Positions 1-12,280 of a stretch of DNA of 64,000 nt are shown in pieces (position 1 is the stretch's first letter; each line of letters starts with the position of its first letter). The translations under genes and the position numbers were made by a program. Under the pieces are notes generated by a model, which searched no databases, had not been told where the DNA came from, and saw only the letters and a list, made by a program, of their open reading frames with translations. The stretch is from Dromiciops gliroides. Taxonomy: Eukaryota; Chordata; Mammalia; Microbiotheria; Microbiotheriidae. The stretch spans positions 477,280,669-477,344,668 of the forward strand of contig NC_057862.1 of NCBI RefSeq assembly GCF_019393635.1. The letters run 5' to 3'.

Positions 1-1530
1 AAAACGTTATGTAGAAAATATCAGAAGATTAATATTATTTTTCACAAAGAGAAACAATGAATGTAGGGGAAAACAAATCTGAAAAAACTAAGCAACAGAT
101 CATCCCAAAATCATCCCAGTTATACATGATACTGGAAGGAAGACAAAAAAAAAACATAAAATGGAACAGATTTGCTAGCATTTTTATAACTGTGTATTCT
201 CATTATCAGTGGTAATGTAACTAACACATCTTGGGAAGATTGAATCTTCTTTCATTACTGTAAAGAGCTCCTTTTATCCAAACAGATTAGGATCTGCTCT
301 CCAATATATAGTCTTAGAGAAATGTATGAGACATGGAAAAGTATTTTGCCCAGAATTACATAGCCAATTTGTGTGGAAGTGGAAACTGAGCCGAGGTATT
401 TCTGATTCTGGGGCTGTTTCTCTATCCATGATACCATGCTTCTGGTTAGGTGATGAAAGGGGATTCAAAGTGGAAAACAAAACAATGATAATAATAATAA
501 TAATAATACCTGTCCTCAAGGAGCTTTCTTTTCACTAGATAAAACACAACTCTCTGAACCCAGAGCTATATAAGGGATATACACAGTTCCAGATAGATAG
601 CTATGTAAATTACAGTCTCTGCCTTCTAGGAGTTCCATCAGGAAAGTTTCTAGATAGGCAAAGCCAAGTTTAGTAAAAAATGGTAAATCTCTAAATGAGT
701 TAGATTAATGATAGGTTTTATGTAACATAAGAAGTTTGCTAGTATTCTAACCAAATACAGACAGACATGTTGCCAAGCATGATTCACAGACATGGCTCAG
801 GAAGAACAGAGCTTTGGATAAGTTTGAAATCCTGTCTGGGAATTAAACCAAAATTCTTTGTCTCCAGATCTAATCTATCATTCTGTAATAAGAAAATTTA
901 TTATTATTTTAGAACTTTATTCTACATGCCATTTTCCCAGTGATTTTAATAAGCTCATTCTTTTGTTATGTATAAGGTGGTTTATTTTTGTTTATTAAAA
1001 ATAATTAAATAAATCTGATTATATTGTATGCAACCAGTAAATCAGCACCTGAAGTAGCCAGACCACTAAATTGCTAAAGCTACGAATGACTGGCACTAGT
1101 TCCTACTTGGCGACAACCAACTGGTGTACAACATCTCACTAAGTTGCCAGAACTACTTTACATAAATGATGTGGGAAAATGTCACAATGACCCTGTCAAA
1201 AGTGTTACACCCAGAGAGCATCTGACCCTCTTCTCACTATCTGTCCTGCACAGCATTTGGCAGGTACAGTATGAATTGCTGAAATTGATGATATGGAACC
1301 AAGACATAGGGAGGGCTGTCCCATTGGTCTTTGTACCTAATGTGCTACAACCAAAATCTCTGTCTAAACTGCAATAAAAATGCAAAATAATCTAGTCATT
1401 TATTTAATACTATAATAAAGAATATCTGGTTGTATGGAGGTCAGGGAGCAACTCAATTTCTGGTTCCAAGGTGCACCAGTATTAGCTCTTAAGAATCTTT
1501 GTCTTATAAGATATTAAAGGAATATTTTAA
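1..1530. other. Unassigned AT-rich sequence
   Basis: No gene, RNA or repeat family is recognised here. There is a short (AAT)n run near 484-510. The open frames are short and overlap on both strands, as expected by chance. The stretch 1020-1390 is slightly less AT-rich and ends near an AATAAA-like signal (about 1374), but I cannot match it to any protein. Confidence 0.4.
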
Positions 1531-1534
1531 AAGC

Positions 1535-1739
1535 ATATATATACACATATATTGTGCATGCACACATATACACGTGTGTATTGTGTGTATATACTCACAT
1601 ATGTGTATGTGTATATATGTGTTCTGTGTGTGTATGTATGTGTGTATATATGTATATATTGTATATATACAATATATACATACACATATACATATATATA
1701 CTATATATATACATATATACTATATATATATATATATAT
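1535..1739. repeat. TA/TG-rich microsatellite
   Basis: Alternating purine-pyrimidine sequence (ATATAC, TGTGTA and TATATA blocks). The apparent 80-120-codon frames rich in Tyr, Ile and Cys are translations of this simple repeat and are not genes. Confidence 0.9.
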
Positions 1740-2387
1740 TGTAAGAATCAATTGCGATTCGGGACCCCATCTTTGGCTAAAATTAGAAAGCCTTGGGCAC
1801 CACCCGCATGGCTTCCCTCCACCCAGCAGGGGTATGCACGGAAACCCTGAGCCCCAAGCACACCCTGCAAGGAAACCCCGTTCCCTAGCCAGCCCTGGGC
1901 ACTGTCCCTAGGGGGTGCCAATGAATTAGCTTGGGTTGTATGGTGGTCAGCCCGAGTTTCCTGTGAAAGGGAGAGTTTTTTATTCTGGAGCAGGGGTAGA
2001 GTAGAGAGGGAGATGTGTGGGAGAAAGAGATGGGGGGGGGCACAAGAAGATGAGAGAGAGGAGAGTCCACAGGGGCAGCGAGAAAGTTAAGCGTAGGAAG
2101 CACAGGGGGATAGAGAAAGAGTCAGAGAAAAGCTGCTGAGTGTGGTGGGGTGAGTTTACAGGTTGTATGTCCTATTTTTCTTTGTCCTTATTTCCAAATT
2201 AGTTTCTCATAAATAAACCCTGTTTTTTGTCCTTTTGAAAGAGGCTTTTTAATCTCATTTCTCATTAGTCTGGGAGGAACAGTTGGGGTAGGGGGCAGCT
2301 CTTCCCATATTAAATTTGGCCCTTACAGATTGATGGCCCTTATGGGGCTTAATGAACCTGGGGGATTTTTAAAACCCTCCTTACAGA
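1740..2387 (+). mobile_element. LTR-like block, probable endogenous retrovirus LTR (fossil)
   Basis: Starts TGTAAGAATC directly after the microsatellite and contains an AATAAACCC polyadenylation-type signal near 2212. It ends at a CTTACA, either at 2327 or at a similar CCTTACAGATTG at about 2387. The second end is followed by TTGGTGAGGC, which could be a primer-binding-site remnant. No matching target-site duplication was found, so the borders are uncertain. No coding part was recognised. Confidence 0.5.
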
Positions 2388-2489
2388 TTGGTGAGGCAGC
2401 TAGGAGTTTACAGTGTTCATTAAAAATGTTTGCCTTTGTCACAGAGGATCTCTTCTGCAAGGTCCAAATGTAAGAATTATATACATAGT

Positions 2490-2680
2490 AAGGCCTTTCA
2501 GGTGCTTCTTTGCAGATGACATGGAATTAATTGCATAAAGCCCCAGAATATCACAGGACTTCCTCAATGAAATCTCTGAGTACACAAAAGAAATTAGTCT
2601 AACAATTCATGAAGGAAAAACTAAATGGATAAAAATTAAAATCAAAATTAAGATATACAATTTGAATCTATATTTAGAGT
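2490..2680 (+). mobile_element. RTE-type LINE reverse transcriptase fragment
   Basis: In one frame the conceptual peptide reads FFADDMELIA, then a segment like LNEISEYTKEISLTIHEGKTKW. This is the FADD catalytic box and following helix of RTE-clade reverse transcriptases. It is short and degraded. Confidence 0.6.
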
Positions 2681-2694
2681 CAGGAATACATGTA

Positions 2695-2845
2695 TTTAAA
2701 CCCTGTACAACAAGAAATATTAAAACAAAATCAGAAGACTGAAAGATAGAAGATAGAAGGTATCTCACAGCAAAAACATCTGACCTGAAAAAAAATTGAC
2801 AATAAAAGTTTTAAGAATTATTGAACTAGAAAGGAAAGGGTAAAA
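2695..2845 (+). mobile_element. L1 ORF1 fragment
   Basis: Matches the L1 ORF1 segment that recurs at about 6705-6834 (ACAACAAGAAATATTAAAAC, then a GACCTGAAAAA stretch). It is cut off where a separate L1 5' end begins. Confidence 0.6.
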
Positions 2846-4080
2846 GTAAGGATTTGCCTGAGCTCTCCCCAATTCCTCTCCAAACAACCTTAAAATAACA
2901 CGTCCAAATAAATTCTGGAGTGACAAAACCAACAAAAGGAAAGGCTGAAACAATTTTCCAGTACAAGACAACTTGGAAGGTCTACAGGAAAGGTCTGTTT
3001 GACTATGGTGAAAGTGGAGTGCTGTCCAGTACAGGCTATACCCTTTCAAGCCAGCGGCAGGCCTTGGGGATGACTGAATCAGTGACAGTGACTTTTAGAG
3101 ATCTCAGCCCACAGATGGTAAGGGTCTTGAACAATTGATCAGAAAGATATTACTGGGGACTTGACTGGCACTGGGTGAAGAATTCTGTTGCATTGACTAT
3201 ATGGGGATCCAGGACACAGGCCCAGGTCTCAGTTCCAGGGCAAGGAGAAACACGAGCACACTAGAACTCACAGCCAAAGGGGAGCAAGGATCTTGATCAC
3301 AGTTCTAGGGTGGAAAAGAGTGCTTGAGTTTGCCCACATAATATAGCATAGACCAGGAGAACAGTAACCACATATCTCCTTAGATCATGCTACCTTGGAA
3401 GAACTGAAAACTTGTGAATACCCAGAACTAGACCTGAAAATAGCAGCACGAAAAAAATCCTAAGTAATAGGACATTTACCCCTCCACCTCAGGAGTAGAG
3501 CACAATTTTAAGATAAAGTTGGAGGTCAAGAAATAGGCTAGAAATATGAGCAAAAAAAAAAAATCTCATCACAGAAAGTTATTGTGGTGACAGGGAAAAT
3601 GAAAATCAAACTCAGAAGAGGTAATAATGTCAAAATGGCTACATGCCTCAAAGAAAAAAAGTGAATTCGCCCCAAAAGGTTTACTAGGAAAGCTCAAAAA
3701 GGATTTTAAAAATTAAGTAAAAGAGGTAGAGGGAGGAAAGAGAAAGGAAATGAAAGTGCTACAAGAAAATCTTTTTTTTTTTTAAGTAAATGGCTTTTTA
3801 AAGGAAACACAAAAAATGGGAAAAGTTGTACAAAAATTCACTGAAGAACAGAAATCCTTAAAAATCAGAATTGGTCAAATGGAAAAGGTGGGACAAAAGC
3901 TCACTGAAGAAAATAATTCCTTAAAATTTCAACTGGGTAAGGGGAAGCTAATGACTTTGTGAGGCAACAAAAAACATGAAAACAGAATCAAAAGAATGAA
4001 AAAAGAGAAGAAAATGTGAGAAAAAATCTCATTGGAAAACTGACCTGGAAAAATAAAGGAAAGATTATTTAAGAATTATT

Positions 4081-4230
4081 AGACTGGGGCACAGTGGATA
4101 AAAGCACCAGCCCTGGATTCAGGAGGACCTGAGTTCAAATCTGACCTCAGACACTTGACACTTAGTAGCTGTGCGACCCTGGGCAAGTCACTTAACCCCC
4201 ATCACCCCACCCCACCCCACCCCCCAAAAA
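4081..4230 (+). mobile_element. WSINE1-like SINE inside L1
   Basis: tRNA-derived head with the B box GTTCAAATC, then the CORE segment and a C/A-rich tail. A perfect 10-bp target-site duplication AAGAATTATT lies at 4071-4080 and 4231-4240, so the insertion into the L1 is unambiguous. The 5' end of the SINE is slightly truncated. Confidence 0.9.
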
Positions 4231-4760
4231 AAGAATTATTGGACTACCAGAAAGCCAAGATAGAAAAAAGAGCATGGGACATAATACTTTAGGAAATTAT
4301 CATGATATTCTGAAGGGCAAAGGAGCTAGGATTACAACCAAGAACCACATGCCCAGTGAAATTGAGGACCATTTGGGAAATTTACTCCATGGGGTGGGGA
4401 GAATGATATTAAATCAAATAGAGGACTTTCAAACATTCCCGATGAAAAGACCAGAGCTGAACAGAAAACATGGTTTTCAAATACAAGGAACATAAAAAGG
4501 CAAAAGGAGAAACAAAGGATTTCATAAGGTTAAGCTATTTACATTCCTATGTGGGAAATATGGTACTTGTAATTTCTAAGGAATTGTATCATTATTAGGG
4601 TAGTTAGAAGAGGATTATACATAGACAAAGGGCATGGACATGAGGTAACGTTATGTTGGGATGATATGCGAAAAAAAAAACCTTAAGGGGTGAAAAAGAG
4701 GGATGCATTGGGAGAGGGGAGAAGGGAGAGGTAAAATGGGATAAATTACCTGACATAAAA

Positions 4761-5455
4761 GGGAGAAAAATAATCTATTTGTTCTAAAACGTTTATAGCA
4801 GCTCTCTTTATGTTGGCAAAGAACTGGAAATTGTAGGGATGCCCATCAATTGGGGAATGGCTGACAAGTTGTGGTATAAGATCATGATGGAATACTACTG
4901 TGCTATAATAAATGATGAGCTCAATGATCTTAGAAAAATACCAAAAGACTTTCATGAAATAATGAATAGCTGAACTGAACAGAACATTGAATACAGTAAC
5001 ATCAATATTGTTTTAAGAACATCTTTGAATAGAATGTTATTTTGACTATTATAAATACTTCAATTAACTACAAAAGACAAATAAGAAGACACTATCTGCA
5101 TCCAGAGAAAGAATTGATAAATAAAAGTATGTATAAACTTGATTTTACATATATGTGTGCATATGTGCAAATATGTTTGTATATATGTGTATACGTGTGT
5201 ATATGTGTACACGCACACACATTTGCATATATATTCACAAATATATCTGCATCTAATGATAGCCATCTCTAGGGCAGGGGAGGGGTGGGAAAGGAAGAAA
5301 AAAGATCTCTACATAATATTTTATTATAAATGCTAAAAGATAGTAAGTTGTACATAATACATTTTTAGTTTCATGTGCAATCTTTTTGTTACATTATGTA
5401 TGGAAATGTTGCTTTAACAAATAAATTAAAATTTTATTATTTGTTTTTTAAAAAG
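4761..5455 (+). mobile_element. L1 3' end inserted in older L1
   Basis: Contains the typical marsupial L1 3' segment (AACTGGAAATTGTAGGGATGCCCATCAATTGG-like, here in shorter form), then the 3' UTR with a CA/TA-rich part and the end AACAAATAAATTAAAATT. The host L1 resumes at AAAGAGGTACAAAG. The target appears to be a TAAAAG-type site (about 4757 and 5450). Confidence 0.65.
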
Positions 5456-5689
5456 AGGTACAAAGAGACTTTAAAGTGAAAGGGAAGGTGAGGGGGGGTG
5501 TCAGGCAACTCTTGAACCTTACTCCCATCAGAATTGGCTAAAGGAAGGAATAGCATACACACTCAGTTGGGCATAGAACTCTATCTTACCCTACAGGGTA
5601 GTAAGAAGGAATGGGGATAAGTGAAGGGGGGAGCTGATAGAAGGGAAGGCATATTGGGAAGGTGAATAGAAGAAAACATCAAGAGGGGA

Positions 5690-5775
5690 GGGAGGAGGAG
5701 GAGATGGGAGAGAGAGAGGGAGAGAGAGAGAGAGAGAGGAGAGAGAGAGGAGGAGAGAGAGAGAGAGAGAGTTAG
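5690..5775. repeat. (GA)n-rich tract
   Basis: Long GA/GGA run within the purine-rich L1 spacer. The 86-codon Ser/Leu/Pro frame on the minus strand is only its translation. Confidence 0.9.
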
Positions 5776-6009
5776 AGAGAGGAAAAGGATGGAGGGATGG
5801 AGGGAAATTCACAGTTATTAATAACTGTGAATGTGAATGGGATGAACTCACCTATAAAACAGAAGCAGATAGCAGAGTGGATTAAAACCATAACCCTACA
5901 ATATATGTTTACAAGAAACAAACTTGAAGCAGGAGCAAACTAGAGAAGGAGGCAAAGGAAGGGCCAAGGATAATAGGGATTGCAAATAGAAGTCTATATA
6001 AACAAGGAG

Positions 6010-6380
6010 AAAAAGAGGGAGTGGTTGCCTCTTGAAATTCACTCTTGTCTGAACTAGTTAAAGTGGAAGAATATACCTATGCACACAGAGTTGGGCATAG
6101 AAATATATTTCATTCAACAGAAATAGGAGAGAAAGGAGAAGAAAGAAATGGGGAAATAAGTAAATGGTAGATTAAGGGAGAATTAGCCCTAAGTAAAACA
6201 AATTCTATTTTATACCCAAATTTTTATAGTTATTATCAAGTTGGCAAGGAATTAGGAAATGAAAGGGGTGTTCAAAAAGGTGGAGTATAGCTTAAAAAAG
6301 TAAGTATGTTAATATGATAAAATATTATTATGCTATAAGAAACGAAAGGGACGGTTCAGAAAACCCTAAAAAGATTGGAA
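6010..6380 (+). mobile_element. L1 fragments (spacer and 3' region)
   Basis: 6010-6180 repeats the L1 inter-ORF spacer motif seen at 5500-5640 (ACTCAGTTGGGCATAGA-like). 6200-6380 resembles the L1 3' region (TGCTATAAGAAACG, then GAAAACCCTAAAAAGATTGG). This is probably the remnant of more than one insertion. Confidence 0.5.
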
Positions 6381-6645
6381 TGAGAGGTTAGGTACCACAG
6401 TGGATTCAGCTCTGTACCTGAGGGCAGGAAGATCTGCATTCAAATCCATCTTTATATATCTACTAGCTGTACATTGCTGGGCAAGTCATTTAAGTTCTGT
6501 CTGCCTCAATTTCCTTATTTAAAAATAGGGATTAAAAAGAGCACCTAAATCCCAGAGATGTTATGAGGACAAAATGAGATAATATTTGTAAAATGATTTG
6601 GCAAATCTTAAAGCATTTGGGAAATATTAGCTATTATGAAGGAGC
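6381..6645 (+). mobile_element. THER1/MIR-type SINE
   Basis: CORE segment (TTGCTGGGCAAGTCATTTAA, CCTCAATTTCC), then the L2-like 3' tail GAGATAATATTTGTAAAATG and TTAGCTATTATGA. Full-length or nearly so, with old-looking divergence. Confidence 0.75.
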
Positions 6646-7004
6646 TAGATGGTGCAGTAAGTAGAGTGCTGGGGCCTGAATTCAGGGATCCTGAATTCAA
6701 ATCCTATACAACAAGAAATATTAAAACAAAAGTTAAAAGATTATAAAAAGAAAAATATCTAAGGTATCCCATAGCAAAAACTATTGACCTGGAAAAAAAA
6801 TTGAGGAAAAATGTTTTAAGAATAGTTAGGCATAGGGGCAGCTAGGTGGCACAGTGGATAGAGCACCAGCCCTGTAGTCAGGAGGACCTGAGTTCAAATC
6901 CGGCCTCAGACACTTAACAATTACAGCTGTGTGGCTACAAGTCATCTTAACCCCAAATTGCCTCGCTAAAAAAACAAAAAAAAAAATAAATATTAGGCTT
7001 TCTG
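6646..7004 (+). mobile_element. SINE head and L1 ORF1 fragment split by a WSINE1-like SINE
   Basis: 6646-6705 is the head of a tRNA-type SINE. 6706-6834 is an L1 ORF1 piece. 6835-6985 is a WSINE1-like SINE (GGGGCAGCTAGGTGGCACAG start, A-rich tail). The target sequence around the inner SINE is repeated imperfectly (AATAGTTAGGC near 6823, AATATTAGGC near 6988), and the L1 text resumes with TTTCTGAAAGTC. Confidence 0.7.
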
Positions 7005-7330
7005 AAAGTCAAGTCACTTAACTACTGTTTGCCTCAGTTTCCTTATCTGGAAAATGAGATAATACTGAATCAAATGAGACCATATTTGTAAAGTGCTTAG
7101 CAAAGTGCCTAGTACATAGTAAGTGACTATATAAATACTAGCTATTATTATTTTTATTATCATTTGATGCAAAGTGAAGTAAGCAGAACCAGGAAATCAA
7201 TTTATATATTGAATGACTGCAAGATCTTGATGAGTGTATGGCTAACCATGATGCCAAAGGTCTGAATGATGAAAGGTGTTCCCACCTCTCCTAAGAGAGC
7301 TCAAATACTCAAAGTGGAGAATAAAACATA
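7005..7330 (+). mobile_element. THER1 3' half, then L1 3' fragment
   Basis: 7005-7160 holds GCCTCAGTTTCC and the tail AGTAAGTGACTATATAAATA of THER1/MIR. 7160-7330 holds L1 3' text (GATGCAAAGTGAAGTAAGCAG). Confidence 0.65.
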
Positions 7331-7559
7331 TATGTGTATTATACATATACATAAATGATACAGATACATATTCAGTTTGTTATATTTTGTGATATACATA
7401 TCGATGTCATATAGATATTCTAATGGTTATATATAATTCAGACATATAATTAAGTGTATATAAAGGAAAATATAGATCTATTTTCCTTTTATGTATAATG
7501 ATAAATGTATTTCTTTATGTATACTTTGTAGATTTATGCTAATGATACATATCATATAA
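7331..7559. repeat. AT-rich low-complexity sequence
   Basis: TATATG/TACATA-rich. No feature is recognised. Confidence 0.5.
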
Positions 7560-8350
7560 TTTATATTTTTGGACATGGCAGAATAGTAGTTATTTTGCTT
7601 CATCAGAAAAAAAATAAGTAACTTTGTTTCTCTTTGCCTATGCTTATTTTTCCATTTATTTTTCTTGTCTTATTGATATAGCTTGCATTTCCATCACTAT
7701 AGTGAATAGAAATGTGATCATACACATCCTTGCTTTACCCCTGATCTTAATGGAAAAGCTTCTAGCTTATCCTCATTAGAGATAGTTCTATTGCTTTCTA
7801 GTGTTTTAATATGAATGGGTATTTGATGTGGTCAAATGCTTTTTCTTATATATATATTTATATAATCATATGATTTTTGTTTTTGCTATTAATATGGTCA
7901 ATTATATTTAGTATAAATCCATTCTGTCATTGTGTATTATTTTTGTTGTGTGTTGCTATAGTTTCTTTGCTAATGTTTTACTTAATTATTTTTGCATCAA
8001 TATTCATTAGGATTATTGGTGTATAGCTCTCTTTCTCTGTTTTAATCTCCCTGGCTTAGTCATCAAGACCATATGTATATCAAAGAAGGAGTTTGGTAGA
8101 ATCCCTTCTCTTCCTATTTTAAATAGTTTGTGTAGTGTTGGGAAATATTTATTCTTTAAATGTTTGATAGCATTTACTCATAAATTTATGTAGGCTGGAA
8201 TTTTTTTCTTTGAGAGTTCATTTAAAGCTTGTTCAATTTCTTTTCCTAAAATAGAGTAATCTATTTTATGTCCTGTTTTGTAATTTGGACAATTCATATT
8301 TTTATAAATATTCATCCATTTTACTCAAATATTTATTGATTTTTTAAATC
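7560..8350 (-). mobile_element. L1 ORF2 fragment, antisense
   Basis: The reverse complement aligns by eye with the reverse-transcriptase region of the L1 at 21100-21760. Shared blocks include the antisense of NEMDEYLQKY (ATATTCATCCATTTTACTC) and of the INELPKK block (GAGAGTTCATTTAAAGC), and the order of blocks is the same. It is strongly diverged and non-coding. Confidence 0.65.
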
Positions 8351-9351
8351 CATAGCTTCTTCTTCAGAAAGTTTTTTTCAACTGCATTCAATAGTCAATA
8401 CCAGGAAATTAAAATACACTAAACAACTTGCTATCATTCTCCAATAATCCAGATTCCAAGAAAAACTAAAAATATTTCTCCATTTACAAAAAGAATAAAA
8501 CACAGTGTATAAAAATTTTATCATAGATTGGAACTCTTTTTTGGCATGTTTCATGTGGGGGAGAAAAGGACCCTCTCCTCCCATTCCCCTTTCCCCTCCT
8601 TTTAACCTCTTCCTCCCCCTCTATGAGACCCTGACAATAATATTTTTTTTTCATGGAATATATGTTTTCACCTAATGCTAAAGTTTATTTTTAAAATATT
8701 TTTTCAAAATTAAAATTTTTAATTTATAAAATTTTATCAATTTATAAAATTTTATCAATTTATAAAATTAATAAAAATTTAAAATTAAAGTTATGTTTTT
8801 AAAATAGTATTTGTTGTATTTGGTAGTGCAAATAAACCAGAGAACAGAATGTTGATATTTCATAGTTCCCTTTTCTTTGAAACCTCAGCTACTATATTTC
8901 TTGAAATTAAAATATAATCATTGTGTTAAATATACAAATGCATCTATAGTTTAAAAATTAAATGAATTGGAAATTATGTTTCAATTGATGATACAAATGT
9001 TATTTTCATATTAAAAATCGCACTATATGTAGCCTGGTTTTGTATTAGTGTTTGTGACAGTTTAAACATACACTAACACAAAAAGCACACAATTAAAATA
9101 ACCTAATTTATACACAAAATCTAACATAAAGTTAGGTTACAGAAGAGACCATCCGGCACTATATAATGAGTTAGCCAGCACATGTGCACTTTGATAGCAA
9201 TCTTCCATCCATCTGCCTCTCCTTTGGACAAGAGAATTTAAAATTTTTAAATTTTTCAGTTATAGCCATTACATTAATGATTGATATATTTTAAACACAT
9301 TTGAAGAAATAGTGGCTTATTTTGTAAATTATTAAGAATTTAGTCAAAGAA
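8351..9351. other. Unassigned AT-rich sequence
   Basis: No gene or known repeat is recognised. Around 8721-8771 an 18-bp unit (TTTATAAAATTTTATCAA) is tandemly repeated about 2.5 times. 9030-9200 is less AT-rich but matches nothing I know. Confidence 0.4.
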
Positions 9352-10108
9352 ACATAACAAAAAAGGAAAATATTGGATGTTGGAGTGGCTGTGGGAAAAC
9401 TGGAACACCAATCCACTGCTGGTGGAGTTATGGGGCTATAAAACTTTGCATACCCTTTGATCCAGCAGTCCCATCGCTAGGTTTATATCCTAAATGACAT
9501 CAACCAAAAAGTAGAAAAAGACCTACTTGTACAAAAAATATTCATATGTTTATATATTTTTGTGGTGGCTAAGAATTGGAATCAAAGGAATGCCCATCAA
9601 TTGGGGGAATGGCTAAACAAGCTGTGGTATAAGTGTGATGGAATATTATGGTGCCGTAAGAAATGACAACAGGAATGATTTCAGAAAGGCCTGCAAAGGC
9701 ATGTATGAACGATGTATAGTGAAGTAAGCAGAACCAGGAGAACATTGTGCACAGTGACAGCAATATTGTTGGATGAAGAACTGTGAATGACAACTAGTGT
9801 CAGGCATACAATGATCTAAGACAATCCCAAAGAACTAATGGTAAGCATACTATTCACCCCCAAAGAAAGAATGGGGTATTGACAATACAGACCGAAGCAT
9901 TCTATTTTTCACTTTCTTTCATTTTTTTTTCTTCTATTCAAGTTTTCTCATTCAAAAGGACTAATATGGCAATGTTCTACATATCTGCACATGTATAACC
10001 CATATCTGATTGCTTACCAGCTCAGGAAGGGGGGCAGGGGAGAATGGAGGGAAGGAGGGATAATATTTGGAACTCAAAACTTTAAATAAAATGTTATTAT
10101 TTTTTAAA
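9352..10108 (+). mobile_element. L1 3' end, 5'-truncated
   Basis: Begins at a typical truncation point (ATATTGGATGTTGGAGTGGC) and runs through the end of ORF2 and the 3' UTR to TTAAATAAAATG. The order of blocks is the same as in the L1 at 23255-24085. It is moderately diverged. Confidence 0.8.
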
Positions 10109-10660
10109 TGAATTTATCAAAGCACCCAGAATTTTTAATAACCAATGATGGGCAAATATAGGGGATCAAAAACAGTTAACATATCAAAATATAAGAGAGT
10201 AGGCAACTAATATCAATAATTGAAAGATTCAAAAAGCAGAAAGGTGTTTATTCCAATAATAAATAACATAAAAGGGTTTTAAATTACTTATTTCACTTTT
10301 ACCTCCTTTTTAATGTCTGTATTAATGTATGCTTCATAATATTACATATAGTTGATTATACATATTATTTTTATATAAACTTTTTTTTTTTTAATGAGAG
10401 GTATGCACTGTCAGTAGGGCACTGAGACTTGAAGCCACTCGCCCACGTACATACAGGTAGTGTCAGGGGCCAATCTAGACCAAGCCAAGCTGCCTCTAAA
10501 TAGCTCCTTACATTGACCTGAAATCTGCCCTCTTGCTGATTATGTCTATTACTTCTAGTCCTCTTCCCTAACCTTCAAAGCAATAGAGAATGAAAAAATA
10601 GATTTCCAAACCCAAATTTACTATTTCTGATATTTCAAGCATGGTAACTTAGATTCCTAA
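10109..10660. other. Unassigned sequence with a MIR-like remnant
   Basis: 10390-10490 vaguely resembles an antisense MIR. The rest matches nothing I recognise. Confidence 0.3.
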
Positions 10661-10861
10661 TCCAGGTATCAAAGTGGAAAGAACACTAGACTTGAGGTCA
10701 GAAAGATCAATGTTTGAACCCTACTTCAGATACTTACTACTTGTGTGATCTTGATGGGGAAGTCATTTTATCCTTTCTCATCCTTGGTTTCTCCACCTGT
10801 AAAATGCAGAGAAGAATAGCACCTATTGTTGTGGGGATTAAATGAGATAATATTTATAATA
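10661..10861 (+). mobile_element. THER1/MIR-type SINE, cut by Mar1
   Basis: CORE-like segment and GAGATAATATTTATAATAGT tail. It ends where an antisense Mar1 SINE begins. Confidence 0.7.
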
Positions 10862-11116
10862 GTGTCCAGCCATTTTTCAGTCATGTCCAACTCTTTGTGA
10901 TCCCATTTGGAGTTTTCTTGGCAAAGATTCTCAGTGTTTTGCCATTTCCTTCTCCAATTAAATTTATAGATAAGAAAACTGAGGCAAACAGGGTTAAGTG
11001 ACTTGCTCAAGGTCATATAGTTAGGAAGTATCTGAGACTGGATTTGAACTCAGAAAGATAAACCTTATTGACTTCAGGCCTGATTCAATCCACTGTTGCA
11101 CCTAGCTACCTAGCTG
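10862..11116 (-). mobile_element. Mar1-type SINE with RTE-like tail
   Basis: On the minus strand it has the tRNA head, CORE, GCCTCAGTTTTC, a TTTGCCAAGAAAAC motif and the tail ending in GACATGACTG-like sequence. Nearly full length (about 250 bp). Confidence 0.8.
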
Positions 11117-11144
11117 TATTTATCTGATATATATTCATATATGT

Positions 11145-11330
11145 ATATAGGCATCTAGGTGGTACAATGGATGAAATGCCAGGCTTGGAGTAAGGAAGAC
11201 CTGAGTTCAAATCCAAGGTTTGGGTTGTGGCTGGCGGGGGCGGGGTGGTAATTGCCTTTCTTTGTATCCCCAGCACTTAGCACTATTCCTGGCACATAGT
11301 AAGTACCTACTTAATAAATGCTCAAATTGT
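11145..11330 (+). mobile_element. SINE head followed by L2 3' end
   Basis: 11145-11220 is a tRNA-type SINE head with B box GTTCAAATCC. 11245-11325 is the typical L2 terminus (CAGCACTTAGCAC, GGCACATAGTAAG, TTAATAAATG). Confidence 0.7.
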
Positions 11331-11374
11331 TCTGCTGCCTACTAACTGTGTGAACTTCCCTGAGTTTCAGTTTC

Positions 11375-11640
11375 TTCTTCTATACTAACAATAACTACCA
11401 TTTATATGTTTCTTTGAGATTTGTAAAGTACTTTTCAAAAAATTATCTCATTTTATCTTTACAACAACCCTGGAAGTTAGGTGCTATTATTATCCCACTT
11501 TGCAGATGGGGAAACCAAGGCAGATTTTAGCTAAATGACTTATCCAGGGTCACCAAGCTAACAAGGATCTGAGGTAGGATATGAACTCAGGTCTCCCTAA
11601 CTCCGGGGTCTTCATTGTATTTACGGTACTACCTACTGAG
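11375..11640 (-). mobile_element. THER1/MIR-type SINE, antisense
   Basis: Antisense order: tail, then TTATCTCATTTTATC, GGGGAAACC and CAGGGTCACCAAGC, then the head AACTCAGGTCTCC. Confidence 0.75.
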
Positions 11641-11939
11641 AGAGCTGAACTAAATGTCCTCTGAGATCTTTTTTAGTTCTAGGCTATTATGTTATGGACA
11701 AACTTCACTCATATCATCATCCCTGTTTTACAGATAAGAAAATAGATTCACAAAGGAAAAAAGATTTGGCCAACATCATCCAACATGTTCATGGATGTTC
11801 CTTGGCCTCATGCATTTCCTATATATGTTGCTTATATGTTTCCAGGTCACTAGTGTTCTCTACCTGTGTGCCCTCTTCCACTGATGTAGTAATGTGTGCA
11901 TGCATGAAAGTGAATCTTTTCTTATTATGATAGATGTTG

Positions 11940-12280
11940 TGTTATTTAATTAAATGTCTTTTGATATATATACATATATATGTTGTGCATTTATGAGTTA
12001 TTTATGTATTATTTATATAGTAATTCTATTTAAACAAATTTGTCATATAAATGATTTATATAAATTGATATGTATTTGTTATTTATAAAACAGTTATTTA
12101 GGAAATTAAAATACTAAGTTATATATATTAGAATATATTTAGGTATATCTAAATGTAATAATGTAGACAATTTACATTATCTATGTTATATGTGTGTCTG
12201 GGTATGTTATATCTATCTTTAATATATGTATAAAATATAATTATATATCACAAATAAAATAAAAATTAAATGTCTTTTGT
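11940..12280. repeat. AT-rich low-complexity sequence
   Basis: Over 80% A+T by eye, with irregular TATATA and TTATTTATA blocks. No feature is seen. Confidence 0.6.

Larger units (their letters stand above)
2846..6010 (+). mobile_element. L1, 5' UTR to start of ORF2, interrupted twice
   Basis: The 5' UTR-like start (about 2850-3540) resembles the L1 leader also seen at 25101. An ORF1 start ATGAGCAAAAAA lies at 3546. ORF1-like sequence continues to about 4500 but is broken by stops. A purine-rich inter-ORF spacer at 5456-5820 leads into the start of ORF2 near 5828 (peptide like VNGMNSPIKQKQIAEWIK, the N-terminal endonuclease region). The element is split by a SINE (4081-4230) and by another L1 3' end (about 4761-5455). 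It is decayed and cannot encode intact proteins. Confidence 0.7.

Noticed and set aside
1552-1911. 119-codon Tyr/Ile/Cys-rich frame
   Set aside because: Mostly the translation of a TA/TG microsatellite running into an LTR.
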